64,000 nucleotides of DNA from Litsea cubeba (GCA_012931725.1 CM022949.1:52583741-52647740); one strand, 5' to 3'. Positions 1-10,489 are shown, numbered from the stretch's first letter. The notes: generated by a model not told the origin, from the sequence alone. Numbers and translations are program-made.

Positions 1-242
1 GGGCATCCAGGCAGCAATTTTTATATTATGAATTTCTAGAAATTAACAAAGAAAAAAAAACCTACAAATTCAAAGAATTCCAAACAGTCCCTCAAATTTG
101 CACATCACAGAAAAAAACAAAAAAGACACAAAAAAGAAAAACTGTAAACATCAACTTTCTCCGTTAAGCTTGCAAATAGATTTCTACTATGCCAGCAAAG
201 AAAATGCATCATATAATTGTCTTTTAGTCACAGGAAGTCTCG

Positions 243-475
243 CTAATTGCATGAATACTCTAGCTTAATTTCTTTGTTTGTTGACCTCTCTAGGATGAAA
301 AGGCAATCAACTGCAATGTGTGTTGTTCTCTCATGATAAAAGACTATCACAATGTAACACCACCAGGCCCTTATATTAAAGTATAAAACCAATTCATTTA
401 AACCACAATAATTCGCATCTCCCATGTGCCAAAGCGTGATACTCAGCTTCAGAACTTGATCTTGCTACCACCAAC
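243..475 (-). pseudogene. Ty1/copia RNase H relic
   Basis: Minus-strand translation shows the end of a copia-type polyprotein. One frame reads SSSEAEYHALAHGRCELLWFK, close to the conserved SSxEAEYxAxxxxxxEllW block of copia RNase H. After a frame change it reads HERTTHIAVDCLFILE, close to the HxRTKHIxxDxHFixE block that follows it. At least one frameshift and a stop separate the blocks, so it cannot make a working enzyme. The family assignment rests on these two motifs in the right order and spacing. No LTR or polypurine tract was identified on either side. It lies downstream, on the same strand, of the DUF3754 exon, so it could sit inside that gene's first intron. Confidence 0.75.
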
Positions 476-1194
476 TACTCACACTTCCATAGTTCCATCA
501 CAATAGATTCCCAACCACAGTTAAGGATTAAAAACACAGCCAAGTCCAAGCCTCAACTCAGACTGAGCCCTAATGGAGTCGGGACCAACGGGACTTGGGA
601 GTCTCAAGCTCCAATACATGGGTCTTGGCCCCATTGACTCAGATGAGTTGGCCAAGTCGGATTGTAATGCAACTTCAGGAATATATAGCTCTCTTTTGCA
701 TGAAGTCCTCATTCTTATAAGAGGGTTTTACTTGGAGATAGGGCTTTTGTCTGTGGGGGCACAAATCTTATGATTTTGAAGATCATTTGAGAGATTTAAC
801 CAACCCAAGATCAAAACATGATTCATCTGTAAGAGGTTTTGGGGTTCTAGAGTTTTGGTGCATGTTTTTGTGGTTCTACTTGCATACCAAGTTGAGAAAA
901 TATGTGTTATAAGTTTTCCTAGGAGATGTTTTTTTACCATAAATTTATTGAAAAAACTTATTTTTCCTTCATTTAAATGTGATTTTTTTTTAAATGAAAA
1001 AATGATTTTTTTTTTCTTTAAGATTTTGAAAGGAAAGATTGTCTACCACTTAGATCAATAGTTTAAACCTAGATCTATGCATGTACACTCGCAAATAATT
1101 TTTCATATTTGAAATTGTTCTTATAAAAAAAATTTTCTTTTACTTTTTTAAAAGTTTTCAATTTAGAAACATAATGAAGCGATATTGTGTAAAG
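476..1194. other. AT-rich stretch without a supported gene
   Basis: I see no coding match here. Short open frames at 521-940 have no recognisable motif. The sequence is AT-rich with several T runs at 930-1140. Confidence 0.6.
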
Positions 1195-1730
1195 AACTAT
1201 GTTTTCTCACCTAGAAATACACATTTTCATGTAAAAATCAAGAAATTACACGCTCTCAAAAGCATGTAAAATAGTAATTTCTTTTATTTATTATTTATTT
1301 GTTTAAAGTGATGAGTTGTAAAGGATAATGGAGTTATGTACTGTTTAGATCTAATGTTTCTCACCTAGATATACATATTTACATGAAGAACAAAAATATA
1401 CTCACCTATAAGCATGCAAAATAGTAATTTCGTTTATTTTCTTATTTATTTGTTTAAAAGTGGAGTTGTACAAGATATGGGGGTTATGTAGTGTGTATAT
1501 CCATGGTTTCTCACTTAAATTTACACATTTACATGAAGAAATCATAAATTTCATTCTTTTGTAAGTACGTAAAATACAGTTTTATTAAATTTAATTATAA
1601 TTATGTAAAAGTGGTGAGTTAGACAGGATAAGGGATTTGTGTGTAGATAATGGGTTCTCAACTATATCTACACATTACATGAAGATATCAAAAATTTTCA
1701 TTCTTTTACATTTATATGTAACTTGTAAGC
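1195..1730. repeat. Diverged tandem array, about 140-156 bp per unit, four units
   Basis: A block starting TTTCTCACCTAGAwATACACATTT, then CATGAAGA, a poly-pyrimidine piece and a run of TTTATTTRTTTAAAAGTGRTGAGTTG, recurs with starts near 1203, 1358, 1506 and 1646. Units are clearly diverged, so the array is old. The opening CTCACCTAGAT is also the opening of the longer tandem units at 8572-8900, which may belong to the same repeat family. Confidence 0.6.
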
Positions 1731-1837
1731 TTTTTTATTTTAATTGTAAGTTACATTGAATTTTCTTCACTAATGTTGTTAATTGGTTTGAAGTCTAACG
1801 TTCTACTCATAACTCTTATTTTGCAAATTTCCTAACG

Positions 1838-2870
1838 GTGCCAAAGAAAGATAAAGAAGTTGATCCAGGTGGGCCCATGGGGAAATGGTCAATGGGGACC
1901 AACATAAAGTAAAATGCAAATTTTGTGGCAAAACCGAGTAGTGGGTACACATTTAGGACATGTTTCTGGGGATGAAAAAGGTTGCTCAAATGTCCCCATT
2001 GCAGTAAAACAAGAAATGAGAGCCCTCCTACTTTGAAAGAAGGTGGAGAAAGAAACGAAGAAAATACAAGGAAAAGTTGGCTAAGATGGAGGATGTTGAT
2101 GACGAGGATGATGATGATTGATGGTAATGAGATGTAAAGGGATTGAAAGGAGGAATGAAAGCAAGACACGAGATCTATGCACTAAAGCATGCTCGCATGG
2201 GCGAGTTACGGGGTGGAGCTGGTTCTTCCAGTGCTTCCTGACCCCCATAACCAAACCTACAATCGTGTGACCCAACTACTCAAGGGTCCATTGATCCTTC
2301 CTTAAATTGGCCCCAGATTTCTCTAATGCATGACATGAAGAGCAAGATACTAAAAATGGGTCGGGCTATATCTAAGTTTTTTCATGACATGAGTAAAACT
2401 TCCTTCCACATGAGATACACGGAAAGTTCCTTGACATGGGAATTGAGGACAACAAGAGTTGCATCATAGATGAACAATAATTTGCACCCTATGGCAAGAG
2501 AAAGGCTGTGCCCTTATGTGTGACGTATTGACATTATGATTTGCCATGTTGCGGGCATAATATTTCTTATGTCCATTGACACCTCCGGACATTGCAAGGA
2601 TGCATGATACCTATTCAGCATTCTACCAAAAATGGTCAAGGAGATTGGAGAAGATTATGGTGTCCAAGTGGTGATGGACAATAATGTTTCTTTCAAGGCA
2701 GCAAGGGGGATGCCGGATGCCACATGAGAGGATGTCAGAAATTGTTTGGGTGTCATGTGAGGCACACTATATTAATCTCATATTATAGGACATTAGCAAA
2801 ATGACAAACGTCCATGATATATTAGAGGGGGGAATATGGTTACAAGGTTCCTAAAATGCCTCGGCCTCAA
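1838..2870 (+). pseudogene. hAT (Ac-like) transposase relic with BED finger and DUF659-like part
   Basis: Plus-strand frames show hAT transposase blocks in order, separated by stops and shifts. Near 1910 KCKFCGKTE is a CxxC half of a BED zinc finger. Near 1945 HLGHVSGDEKGCSNVP matches the HLAxxxGxGxxxCxxVP stretch after the finger. Near 2365 RAISKFFHDMS, near 2565 FLMSIDTSGHCKDA, near 2637 MVKEIGEDYGVQVVMDNN and near 2745 IVWVSCEAHYINLIL correspond to the DUF659 region of plant hAT proteins, including the VVTDN and AAHCIDLML motifs. The C-terminal dimerisation domain was not found. Neither terminal inverted repeats nor an 8-bp duplication could be assigned. It is a decayed fragment, not an active gene. 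Confidence 0.75.
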
Positions 2871-3156
2871 GTATGAGGCTCTTAGAAGCCATTTGGAATC
2901 AACATGAGAGTGGCCATTGGCACAAGTGTTTCAAATAGCCCCAAGGTTCAGTCTGAGGCGTAACTTACATTTGGAACGCCTTACAGTGGGGTGGATGAGG
3001 CATAGAGAGGAAAAAGGGCTATAATTTTAAAGAGTTTAAACCAGGATTTGGGAGGGACATTTGGAACTGCCTCACGTGCACTTCAATTACACTCCATATC
3101 TGGTGGCTTATCTCACTAACACATCCTGGTCTTTAGAAAAGTGAGGAACAAACTGT

Positions 3157-3208
3157 AATTTTAAGAAGTTAACAGGTTCTTTTATTTTAAGAAGTTAACA
3201 GGTTTTTT
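3157..3208. repeat. 26-bp direct duplication
   Basis: TTTTAAGAAGTTAACAGGTT occurs twice in tandem with a period of 26 bp, followed by a T tract from about 3201 to 3220. It looks like a local slippage duplication. Confidence 0.7.
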
Positions 3209-3242
3209 TTTTTTTTTTTAATCTAAAGCTATTGTAACTACT

Positions 3243-3305
3243 AACTACGAGTAACTTAAATATTCAAAAAAAAAAAAAAAAAAAAAAAAACTACGAGTAA
3301 CTTAA
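3243..3305. repeat. 17-bp direct repeats flanking a poly-A run
   Basis: AACTACGAGTAACTTAA is present at 3243-3259 and again at 3289-3305. Only ATATTC and a run of about 23 A lie between. The arrangement resembles a target-site duplication around a 3' poly-A end, as left by LINE-type target-primed reverse transcription after extreme 5' truncation. Slippage is an alternative. Confidence 0.6.
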
Positions 3306-4236
3306 GTCAATCCAAGTTCACTCATTAAAAGGCTTTAAATAGCTGGAATGACTTATGTTCTACTAAATAAAAAGAAAAAAAAAAAGAAAAGGAAGAGGAA
3401 GAAAAGAAAAAAGAAAAAAAAGTGCGCTCGAGCGGCTTGCGCCTCATGCTTTGGTCAATTGGAAACACCTACCAATTTTATAGCAGAACTCTAATGCCTA
3501 CCTATATTGATGGGATAGAACTAAGTGATGAGGTTGATCCAAATAAGAAAGACATAAAAAGAAAAAAAAATACGCATGCACACAAACACCCAAATTCACA
3601 GTGTTCTACACGAACGTTGCGGTCTTTTTCTCCACAAGGAATGGTTCAGGCCTGTGGGGCTCACTTGAAAGCATGACATTCGTGGGGGTCTAGGGGTTTG
3701 AAACTTGAAAGTTTGATCACAGGGGCTCAAATAGTAATGCACAACTTCAACAAAAAATATTCAAATGCCTTAAATCTGAAGAAATGGAACTCCACATCTC
3801 CAATTTACATCCCAAAAGCAAGCAAAACACCAAAGCCAGACACAGAGCAGAAGCACAATCTACTCCTAAACAGAGACTTACAGAATGCATTTCGAGTTTC
3901 AAGTAATCACTAACAACCCATGAAAAAGAACATAAAATCACACAAACAAAAAAATGGGGGAGAGACAAAAACACATGTCCAACTGAAAAGGCATGAAAAA
4001 CCTAAGCTCCATTCCAAATAGGCACGCTAAAATCACACAGCATACCAAAATCAAACAAATCTAAAGACCCAAATCAATTAAAACACCAAAAACCATACAC
4101 GACCCATCTCACGATTTCATCAAAATTACAGGAATCAGCATCACCCAAGAAGAAAAAAACATCAAAAATCACAAAACCATATAAGGATACAGATATAGAT
4201 GACAAATAGTCATGAAAAAATTGAGTCCCCGTATAC

Positions 4237-4333
4237 CTATAAGGTAGGCCAATTTCATAATAAGCTTCGGCTTCATAATTGGAATGACAGATTCACGCTC
4301 CAAACGAATGACATCTTTGTTCTTTTTATCCAT
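4237..4333 (-). CDS. Probable first coding exon of a DUF3754-family protein (partial)
   Basis: On the minus strand an ATG at 4333 opens 32 codons (MDKKNKDVIRLERESVIPIM, then KPKLIMKLAYLI), ending at 4237 directly before a good splice donor, ATAG|GTATAC. The VIRLERESVIPI-KPKLIM stretch is what I recall as the N-terminus of plant DUF3754 proteins (Arabidopsis At3g19340 type), whose function is not established. The match is from memory of the family, not a search. Upstream (higher coordinates) is 5'UTR-like sequence with pyrimidine tracts. No second exon was recognised between 1 and 4236. Either the first intron runs past the window edge, with the copia and hAT relics inside it, or this is a stranded gene fragment. 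It is the only candidate host gene in the window. Confidence 0.5.
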
Positions 4334-4878
4334 CTCTGCAAATTTCAGAAGTTGAAGGGGATGATATGGAAAAATGGGTCTTCAAACTGTCAAATTCCAG
4401 ATATAAAAAAATGAAGGGTTTCTCTGCCAGCTATAGATTTCTTGCTCTGAAAACAAGGAAGCGTTAGATTTTTTTTAAGTACAGTAACTCACTGGAGTAA
4501 ATGAGTGATTGAAGATGCAGCCGGAGGTGTCTGGCTGGCCCTTCCCCTACTTCGGTTTAGTGCAAGGCCTTTCTCGTTCTCTGAGTTTTCTTTTTGGAAG
4601 TGTCTGAGAAAGTTTGTAATTATTGAGAAGGGTCGAAGTCCAGATCCACGGGGAACACATGGGGCCTACATTTGATTAGTGTACCTCAATCACTCCCGAG
4701 TCCCGACGGACCCGACCCCACTTTCACCCAATCCCACAACAATCTGCCCTAGGTCCATTTTGACACTTATGACTCATCTGTCCTATATTGACCAAGGGAT
4801 TCATCATCTTCGTCATCAAAATATTTATAGACAGACGACCCTTGAAAATTAAGGCTTTTTTGGGACCCTTATCTCTTT
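4334..4878. other. Upstream region of the DUF3754 exon
   Basis: This stretch would hold the 5'UTR and promoter if the gene at 4237-4333 is real. I see no other coding signal. A GTGAGT donor at 4492 and a TTTTCAG acceptor at 4447 bound only 46 bp on the minus strand, too short for a confident intron. Confidence 0.4.
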
Positions 4879-5421
4879 GGGCATGATTGTATACACACCC
4901 TTTCCGTTGAAAGGGGAAATTGCCACGTCAGCAAATTACATAGAAATGAAAACCTTGGAAAAAGATTTCCGTAGAATTTAGAAATTTATGTTTGGTGCAA
5001 AAAAAAAAATTCCTCGTTGAATTGGTGCTAATGTTGTTTGGTGCGGCTGTGGATTCCTTATAGAAAATGAAATTTTCTTATTCGGTGAAATAACTTTTTG
5101 AAAAAAAATAACATAACATGTATTTTATTTATTCAACATTAAATAATAATTTATTAAAAGAAATAAAAAATAAAAGAGTTGAAGAGTTTTGGGTTGAAAT
5201 GGACAAGAGTGAGGAAAAGTGGGAGGAGTTTTCCGAGAAAATCCATTTCCCATACCCCCCATAAGAAACCCATTTCCACAATTATCAAGGAAAATGCTGA
5301 CGAGGCAGAAAAGCGTTTCCGTGAAATTTTTCCGCACCAAACGCCTGAAAACTGAGTTTTCCACGGAAAACCACACACTTTTTCCCTTTCCACGGAAAAG
5401 TCTCTGTACACAAACATGCCC
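4879..5421 (-). mobile_element. PIF/Harbinger-type MITE, copy 1
   Basis: A 543-bp element that reappears in the opposite orientation at 8905-9435. Ends are GGGCATGATTGTATACAC at the left and GTACACAAACATGCCC at the right, which are inverted repeats of each other. Sequence just outside is TTT on the left and TTA on the right, consistent with a damaged 3-bp TWA target duplication. There is no coding capacity. The TIR start GGGCxTGTTTG and the 3-bp TWA duplication are typical of Tourist-like elements. Strand is set relative to copy 2. Confidence 0.75.
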
Positions 5422-5426
5422 TTATG

Positions 5427-5600
5427 TAGGGGTGTTCATGGGCCGGGGTTAGGTTGGGCTGAGGCATATCCAAGCTTGGCCGACTTTGTAGACATGAGCC
5501 GAAACCCGGCCCAAGCTTAACTTGGGCTATAAGTGCCAAGCCCAATTCCAGCCCACCTAAATAACGTGAGGCCCAAGCCTAGCCCGAGTCGGAGTCTCTT
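5427..5600. mobile_element. hAT-like repeat end (TAGGGGTGTTCATGG)
   Basis: TAGGGGTGTTCATGGGCCGGG followed by repeated GGCCCAAGC/AAGCCCAA words is a common plant repeat end of hAT-like appearance. The element fades into a pyrimidine-rich stretch (about 5590-5812) and no partner end with an 8-bp duplication was found nearby. A similar end in the opposite orientation is at 9909-9923. Confidence 0.4.
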
Positions 5601-5815
5601 CAATTCCCTCCCTCTTCTATCTCCTCATATCTCTCTCCCTCTGTTATCTATCTTCTTTCATGCCTTTCCCTCATCTCTTTCTCTCCTCTTTCTGCCCACC
5701 TCCTCCCTCATCTCTTTACGATGTTTCTCTTTTATAATTCTCTCCTTTCTCTCATGTCTCTTTTTCCTCTTTCTTATTTTACTGGCTACCTTTCTCCCAT
5801 CCCCTTAAATTTAGT

Positions 5816-6541
5816 GAAGACCAAAAAAGGCCCTCAAATTTTAATATTAACCAAAACCACCTTGAACAGCAATATTATCGCTCATTTCTTTTTTCTTTTT
5901 CTTTTTTTTTATTAGACAGGGATATTGCCGCACACCGGTATCTCCTCCTCCTCCTCCTCCTTAATACTAACACGTTGTTGCTCACCGAAATCTTCCTCTT
6001 CCTAAATCCATCCATCAACCTTAAGCAACCTTTCTGCCTTCGTCCGATGCTCCCCTTATTCCAGCGACAACCCCGTCCTCCTCACCACATATCCCCTTTA
6101 AGTAGCCACCGACGCCATCAGAGTCATGACCGCTCTGTCTCCACTCTCTCCAAATTGCCTCTCGCAATGACTTCTCAATCTCTTCCAAGCTCAGGTCGTC
6201 CTTGCTCTTCCGTCCTCAAATGTTTTTGTGAAGATCGCTTTGAGTTTTAGGAGAGGGATTTGGAATGATGTTTGGATCGAAAGAGAGAATGATGAGGAGG
6301 TTTGGAGGACTTGGAAATGGTGGGAGGGAAGGAGGAGAGAGGTTGGAGTGGTGGAGATGGAGAGATGGTTGGGGAGAGGAGATTGCGAACATGGTGAGTG
6401 TGAAAGACGAAAGAAATAAACGGCAATATCGCCACCCATGTATATAGGTGAGTTGTGATATCTCCACTCGGCTAAACAAAAAAAAAGTGGCAAGAGGACC
6501 TTTATGGTCTATATTAAAACTTAAGGGCCTTTTTGGTCTTC
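5816..6541. mobile_element. Terminal-inverted-repeat element, possibly Mutator-like, with unexplained interior
   Basis: GAAGACCAAAAAAGGCCCTC at 5816 is mirrored by the complement of AAGGGCCTTTTTGGTCTTC ending at 6541; similarity continues inward for about 40 bp (TTTTAATAT-AGACC). A second inverted pair, GATATTGCCG near 5930 and CGGCAATATC near 6421, lies further in. The interior is GC- and CT-rich compared with its surroundings, with open frames on both strands that match nothing I recognise, so it could be a captured gene fragment. No target duplication was visible. Confidence 0.5.
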
Positions 6542-6660
6542 CCAACTCTTGGGAGATTTTTTCAATAAAATTTTCTATAATTAATTAAAAACAAGTTCGG
6601 ACATGTGTAAATTAATTTGAGATTCTTGCAACTCAAACTACTTGTGCATTTATTTAAATG

Positions 6661-6827
6661 CTCGCATATGTTTGACCTTAAAGTATATTTAGTCTACTTG
6701 TGAAATCACTCTTGAATTACCAAAATATCCTTTGATTGACAATCAAATCTCGCATATGTTTGACCTTTTAGTCTACTTGTGAAATCACTCTTGAATTACC
6801 AAAATATCCTTTGATTGCCAATCAAAT
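6661..6827. repeat. Tandem duplication of 88 and 79 bp
   Basis: CTCGCATATGTTTGACCTT begins at 6661 and again at 6749, and both units end in CTTTGATTGMCAATCAAAT. The second unit lacks about 9 bp. The copies are otherwise nearly identical, so the duplication is recent relative to its surroundings. Confidence 0.85.
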
Positions 6828-7285
6828 CAAATATTAAAGTTGACCCACCTAAATAACATAATTATTGTGGGATTATGTAAATAATGTATTATAGTGGAAT
6901 CTCTTAAATGAGAGTGGACCCACATGATATCCATTATATCTAACTAAATTTAACTGCTTATACCACCCATGGTATATCAATAGCCGGTTCTCTAAGGTGG
7001 ATGGGTTCGATGGTACATTGTATGGGGCAAAGGGTCGGCCAAGTAAGTGGTTGCTTTTAGTGGAATCCATCTAGGTAAAGGTATAATGTGCAAGATACTA
7101 ATTTAGTGGATCCTACTAGATAGATGGGGTATATAGGTGAATGGTGACATCCTTCATATAGTAGTTCCTTACAATAAGTTGTAGGTCGATTTTTAATTTA
7201 GTTGGCCGCATCACCCATGTAGATGGTAATCTAGTGGATCCCATATAGAAAATATAAGAGGAGTATGATCCGTTATATCCCACTT
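6828..7285. other. Non-coding, imperfect repeats of a GTGGATCC-type unit
   Basis: Words such as TAGTGGATCC and TAGATGGGT recur irregularly. This belongs to the same background as 8537-8904, into which the Mutator-like element and MITE copy 2 inserted. No gene is seen. Confidence 0.5.
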
Positions 7286-7294
7286 AGATGGGTG
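7286..7294. repeat. 9-bp target-site duplication, left
   Basis: AGATGGGTG here is repeated exactly at 8528-8536, immediately outside the two ends of the Mutator-like element. Confidence 0.75.
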
Positions 7295-8527
7295 CATGGT
7301 ATAAAATATCGGCCGATACCGGTTCATATCGCCCGATATGAACCGGTATCGGCTCATACCGGTACGATATCTCGGTGAGATATCGGTATTGGCGATATCG
7401 GGGTAAAAATCCCTAAAATATCGGCATTTCTCGGCCGATATTATGATCATCTCGGACTTATCGGTAAAATATCGGCCGAGATCCTTTAAAATCACCCCAA
7501 ATCCTAATTTTTTTTTAACTTTTTCTCCATCTCCATCTTCATCTTCTTTCCCTCTCCTCTCATCTCCATACTCCTTCGAGCAGCAGCCACCATATAAGTA
7601 ACGAGAGTTACGTGACTATATAAAAAGGGACACATGTTCTTAAGAAGTGACATATTTGTTTTCAAAGGAATAACTGTATAAAAAAAATTGGTCCGGGGGC
7701 GTCCCCACAAGCTGACCGGTCAGCTCGATCCCCGTATGGGGATACCTCCGGACCCCCTTCGTGAAGCGCATGTTTTAAAGAAGTCGCAATCATGAAGACA
7801 AAACAATCATACTTGACTATGATAGCTAAGACTCTTTTGCTAGTTGTCTTTCCTTTTTTGTGCTTGGATGTCTATTATTATCATAAATTGTTAGATATGA
7901 TATTAAACCTATTTAATTATGTTTGGAATGATATAGTAGTAAAGATTGTATAATACACTAACTCATGAACCAAAAGACTTTATATTGAGTTAGATTTGAT
8001 GTTACTCACTTATTTTCCCCTAGATCTAGTATTTTAAAGTGTAGATCTAAATTTTTTTATTTCCAAAATTTGGGGCTTTTCTTGAAATCAATTATATTTT
8101 TCCACATTAGTGTTCAAATGCATTGATGATGCATTAGTTTAAAATAGATCTATACTTTTGGAATAAAAAAGTGTGAGTTTTTGCCCAAAATTATGGTTGC
8201 ATTATGTCAAATTTATGATATTTCAGCTTATTGATCATGAGCATCAATAATGGTTGCATTATATTAAATATTGGAGAAGAAAGCGAACAGCGACACAAAC
8301 ATGACTCATAATTTAAGGTGACCGAGATTTTGATTTATTGTTGTTACTAATGGAAAAAAATATTGTTTTCCAGTGTTTTCTAATATTCTGGATTTTTTGG
8401 ATATTTTTGTGATTTTTTTTTTGATAAAAAAAATTCACACCGCGACGACCGCGACAGACCGATATCCGCGACGATATGGTTTTTCAGTCCGGCCGATACC
8501 GCGACCGAGACCAAAATTTTAAACCAT
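7295..8527. mobile_element. Non-autonomous Mutator-like element
   Basis: The 1233-bp segment starts CATGGTATAAAATATCGG and ends CCAAAATTTTAAACCAT, so its ends are inverted repeats of ATGGTwTAAAATnTCGG type. It is bounded by perfect 9-bp direct repeats, the target duplication length typical of Mutator-like elements. Subterminal DNA is rich in CGATATCGG/CCGATACC words at both ends, including a 14-bp-arm inverted repeat at 7318-7347. No transposase is encoded. A cluster of further palindromes lies at 7690-7754. Because TAGATGGGTG words also occur in the flanking repeat, chance duplication is possible but less likely with matching inverted ends. Confidence 0.7.
7690..7754. repeat. Nested palindrome cluster inside the Mutator-like element
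   Basis: GGTCCGGGGG (7690-7699) pairs with CCTCCGGACC (7745-7754) with one mismatch. Between them lie a perfect 16-bp palindrome, AGCTGACCGGTCAGCT (7710-7725), and a 6-bp stem with a 4-nt loop, ATCCCCGTATGGGGAT (7728-7743). The GC content is far above the surrounding AT-rich DNA. As RNA or single-stranded DNA it would fold into a branched cruciform. Confidence 0.8.
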
Positions 8528-8536
8528 AGATGGGTG
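8528..8536. repeat. 9-bp target-site duplication, right
   Basis: AGATGGGTG, identical to 7286-7294. Confidence 0.75.
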
Positions 8537-8571
8537 TATCTTAGTCAATAGGTAGGATATATGTGTGGTTC

Positions 8572-8904
8572 TCACCTAGATGGGTAAATGGGTTAGAGCA
8601 AGTGAGGACCACATGTAATAGCATGATGGTAGGATTGATGGGTTGTTTGATATTTTATTTAGTGGCTTTCACTTATATGGTTGGTCATGTAGATGTATGA
8701 GATGTAATGAGTCGTATAAGATGGGTTGATACATTTGATACATATCTAGTATTTCTCACCTAGATGGGTGCATGGTTTGGAGGAAATGAGGTTCATATAG
8801 AACATCATTAAAGTCATATTGATAGATGGTTTGATATTTATTGAGCGGGATTCACCCATATGGTTGGTCGGTTTTATGTGTTAGATGTAGTAGATTTCAC
8901 TTAA
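8572..8904. repeat. Diverged tandem pair, about 185 bp per unit
   Basis: Two units open with CTCACCTAGATGGGT at about 8572 and 8757 and share the order GAGG, CATATAG, GATGGTTTGATATTT, ATATGGTTGGTC and TTAGATGTA. MITE copy 2 is inserted at the end of the second unit. Confidence 0.6.
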
Positions 8905-9435
8905 GGGTATGTTTGTGTAACACTTTTCCGCAGAAAAGTGGATGGTTTTCCACGGAAAACTCATTTTTCAGGCGTTTGGTGCGGAACAATTCCACGTAAA
9001 CGCTTTCCCGCCTCGTCAGCATTTTCCTTGATATTTGTGGAAATGGGTTTTCTATGGGGGGTATAGGAAATGGATTTCCTCGGAAAACTCCTCCCACTTT
9101 TCCTCACTCTTGTCCATTTCAACCCAAAACTCTATAACTCTTTCATTTTTTATTTCTTTAAATAAATTATTATTTAATGTTGAATAAATAATAAATATGT
9201 CATGTTATTTTTCTTCAAAAAATTATTTCACCAAATAAGAAAATTTCATTTTCTATAAGGAATCAACAGCCGCACCAAACAACATTAGCACCAATTCGAC
9301 GAGGAATTTTTTTTTGCACAAAACATAAATTTCTAAATTCTACGGAAATCCTTTTACAAGGTTTTCATTTCTATGGAATTTGCTGACGTGGCAATTTTTC
9401 CTTTCCGTGGAAAGGATGTGTACACAAACGTGCCC
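8905..9435 (+). mobile_element. PIF/Harbinger-type MITE, copy 2, with TAA duplication
   Basis: A 531-bp element starting GGGTATGTTTGTGTAAC and ending GTACACAAACGTGCCC, flanked on both sides by TAA (8902-8904 and 9436-9438). It matches the reverse complement of 4879-5421 along its whole length, including the blocks around TTTCCACGGAAAAC and GCTGACGWGGCA. It is non-coding; an open frame through its GC-richer half on each copy reflects shared sequence, not a gene. The TSD is intact, so this copy is the better reference for the element's boundaries. Confidence 0.85.
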
Positions 9436-9438
9436 TAA

Positions 9439-10489
9439 GATAGGACGGTAGAAGTGTTAAAGTTACACTTGTATCCAGCGAGAGGCTAGAAGTCCTCGAA
9501 ACAATTTATGGGTCAACCCGGCTTCTAAAATATATGCCTAAACTCGGCCAGTCTAAATCAGGCCATAACAAGTTGGCCCAAGCTAGCCCGCCTAAACAAC
9601 ATGAAGCTCGAGCCCAACTCGAGTTAGGCTTATAATTTAAAAACTAAGTTGTTTACACTGCCTCAAGGGTATCTCGACTAATTTGGTCATGCATTTGTGT
9701 GTCAAGTTTCTAGTGTTCGAATCCCTATATCACCCTTATTATATATGGGTGGGGCGGGGCTTCATGCTCCCTACAACTGAATCCAAGCCCAACTGATATA
9801 TTAAACGGGCCTAAATTGAAAAACCAAGCCCGATCCAAATACTATAACCCAAGGGCCAAGCTCAGCCCAAAGCAAACTGGGCTAGGGCTGGGCCCAAGCT
9901 AGCCTGGTCCATGAGCACCCCTAGCGAACTCGCTAGGATGGGCCCTCTCTCTTTCCTTTCATTTCACTCGACATGCCGTTGCCCTGCCTTGAGCGTTTGT
10001 TCGCATGTGCGTTAACATAAGAGAGGTTCTCATGACCAAGTGTGCAGTTTGGCACCTAAGCATGGACCCAACAACTTCCCTCTAGTGTCCTATTGTTTTG
10101 TTTTCTTGGAGTTTGAAAATGCTTGGATTTTTCGAAGATAATCTCATTGAAATAAGGTTTGTATGGCTTACATAAGGATCTTACTGGAAAACAATCGTTC
10201 GGGTAGCATTCTTTGATATCTTGGGAGTCCGCAATAAAGCAATTACAAATTTGTATCATGGAGAACCATCACTCCAGCGTATCTAGGACTGCCAAGTTGG
10301 AAAAGAACTGATCCAAGTCAGGTGAAGAAGCCTATCGAGTTAAAGATCAAAGATGCAAATGTGTACAACAACTTCAGGTTTTTGTTCAAATATATGATTT
10401 CTGTATCCTGATAACCTAGATCCTAGTAGATTGAAATGAATATGTCAAGAACTTCAGTATGGTCATAAACACAAGATCAGGTGGATGTA
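9439..10489. other. Non-coding; ends with a hAT-like repeat end at 9540-9923
   Basis: From about 9540 to 9923 the sequence has GGCCCAAGC/AAGCCCAA words and ends CCATGAGCACCCCTA, the inverse of the TAGGGGTGTTCATGG end at 5427. No 8-bp duplication links the two ends. The remainder to 10489 holds nothing I can name. Confidence 0.4.

Noticed and set aside
4447..4492. A 5'UTR intron of the DUF3754 gene
   Set aside because: Splice signals look good but 46 bp is shorter than plant introns normally are.
5427..9923. One 4.5-kb hAT element bounded by TAGGGGTGTTCATGG and CCATGAGCACCCCTA
   Set aside because: No 8-bp target duplication, and several complete unrelated elements lie between; the two ends are more likely separate fragments.
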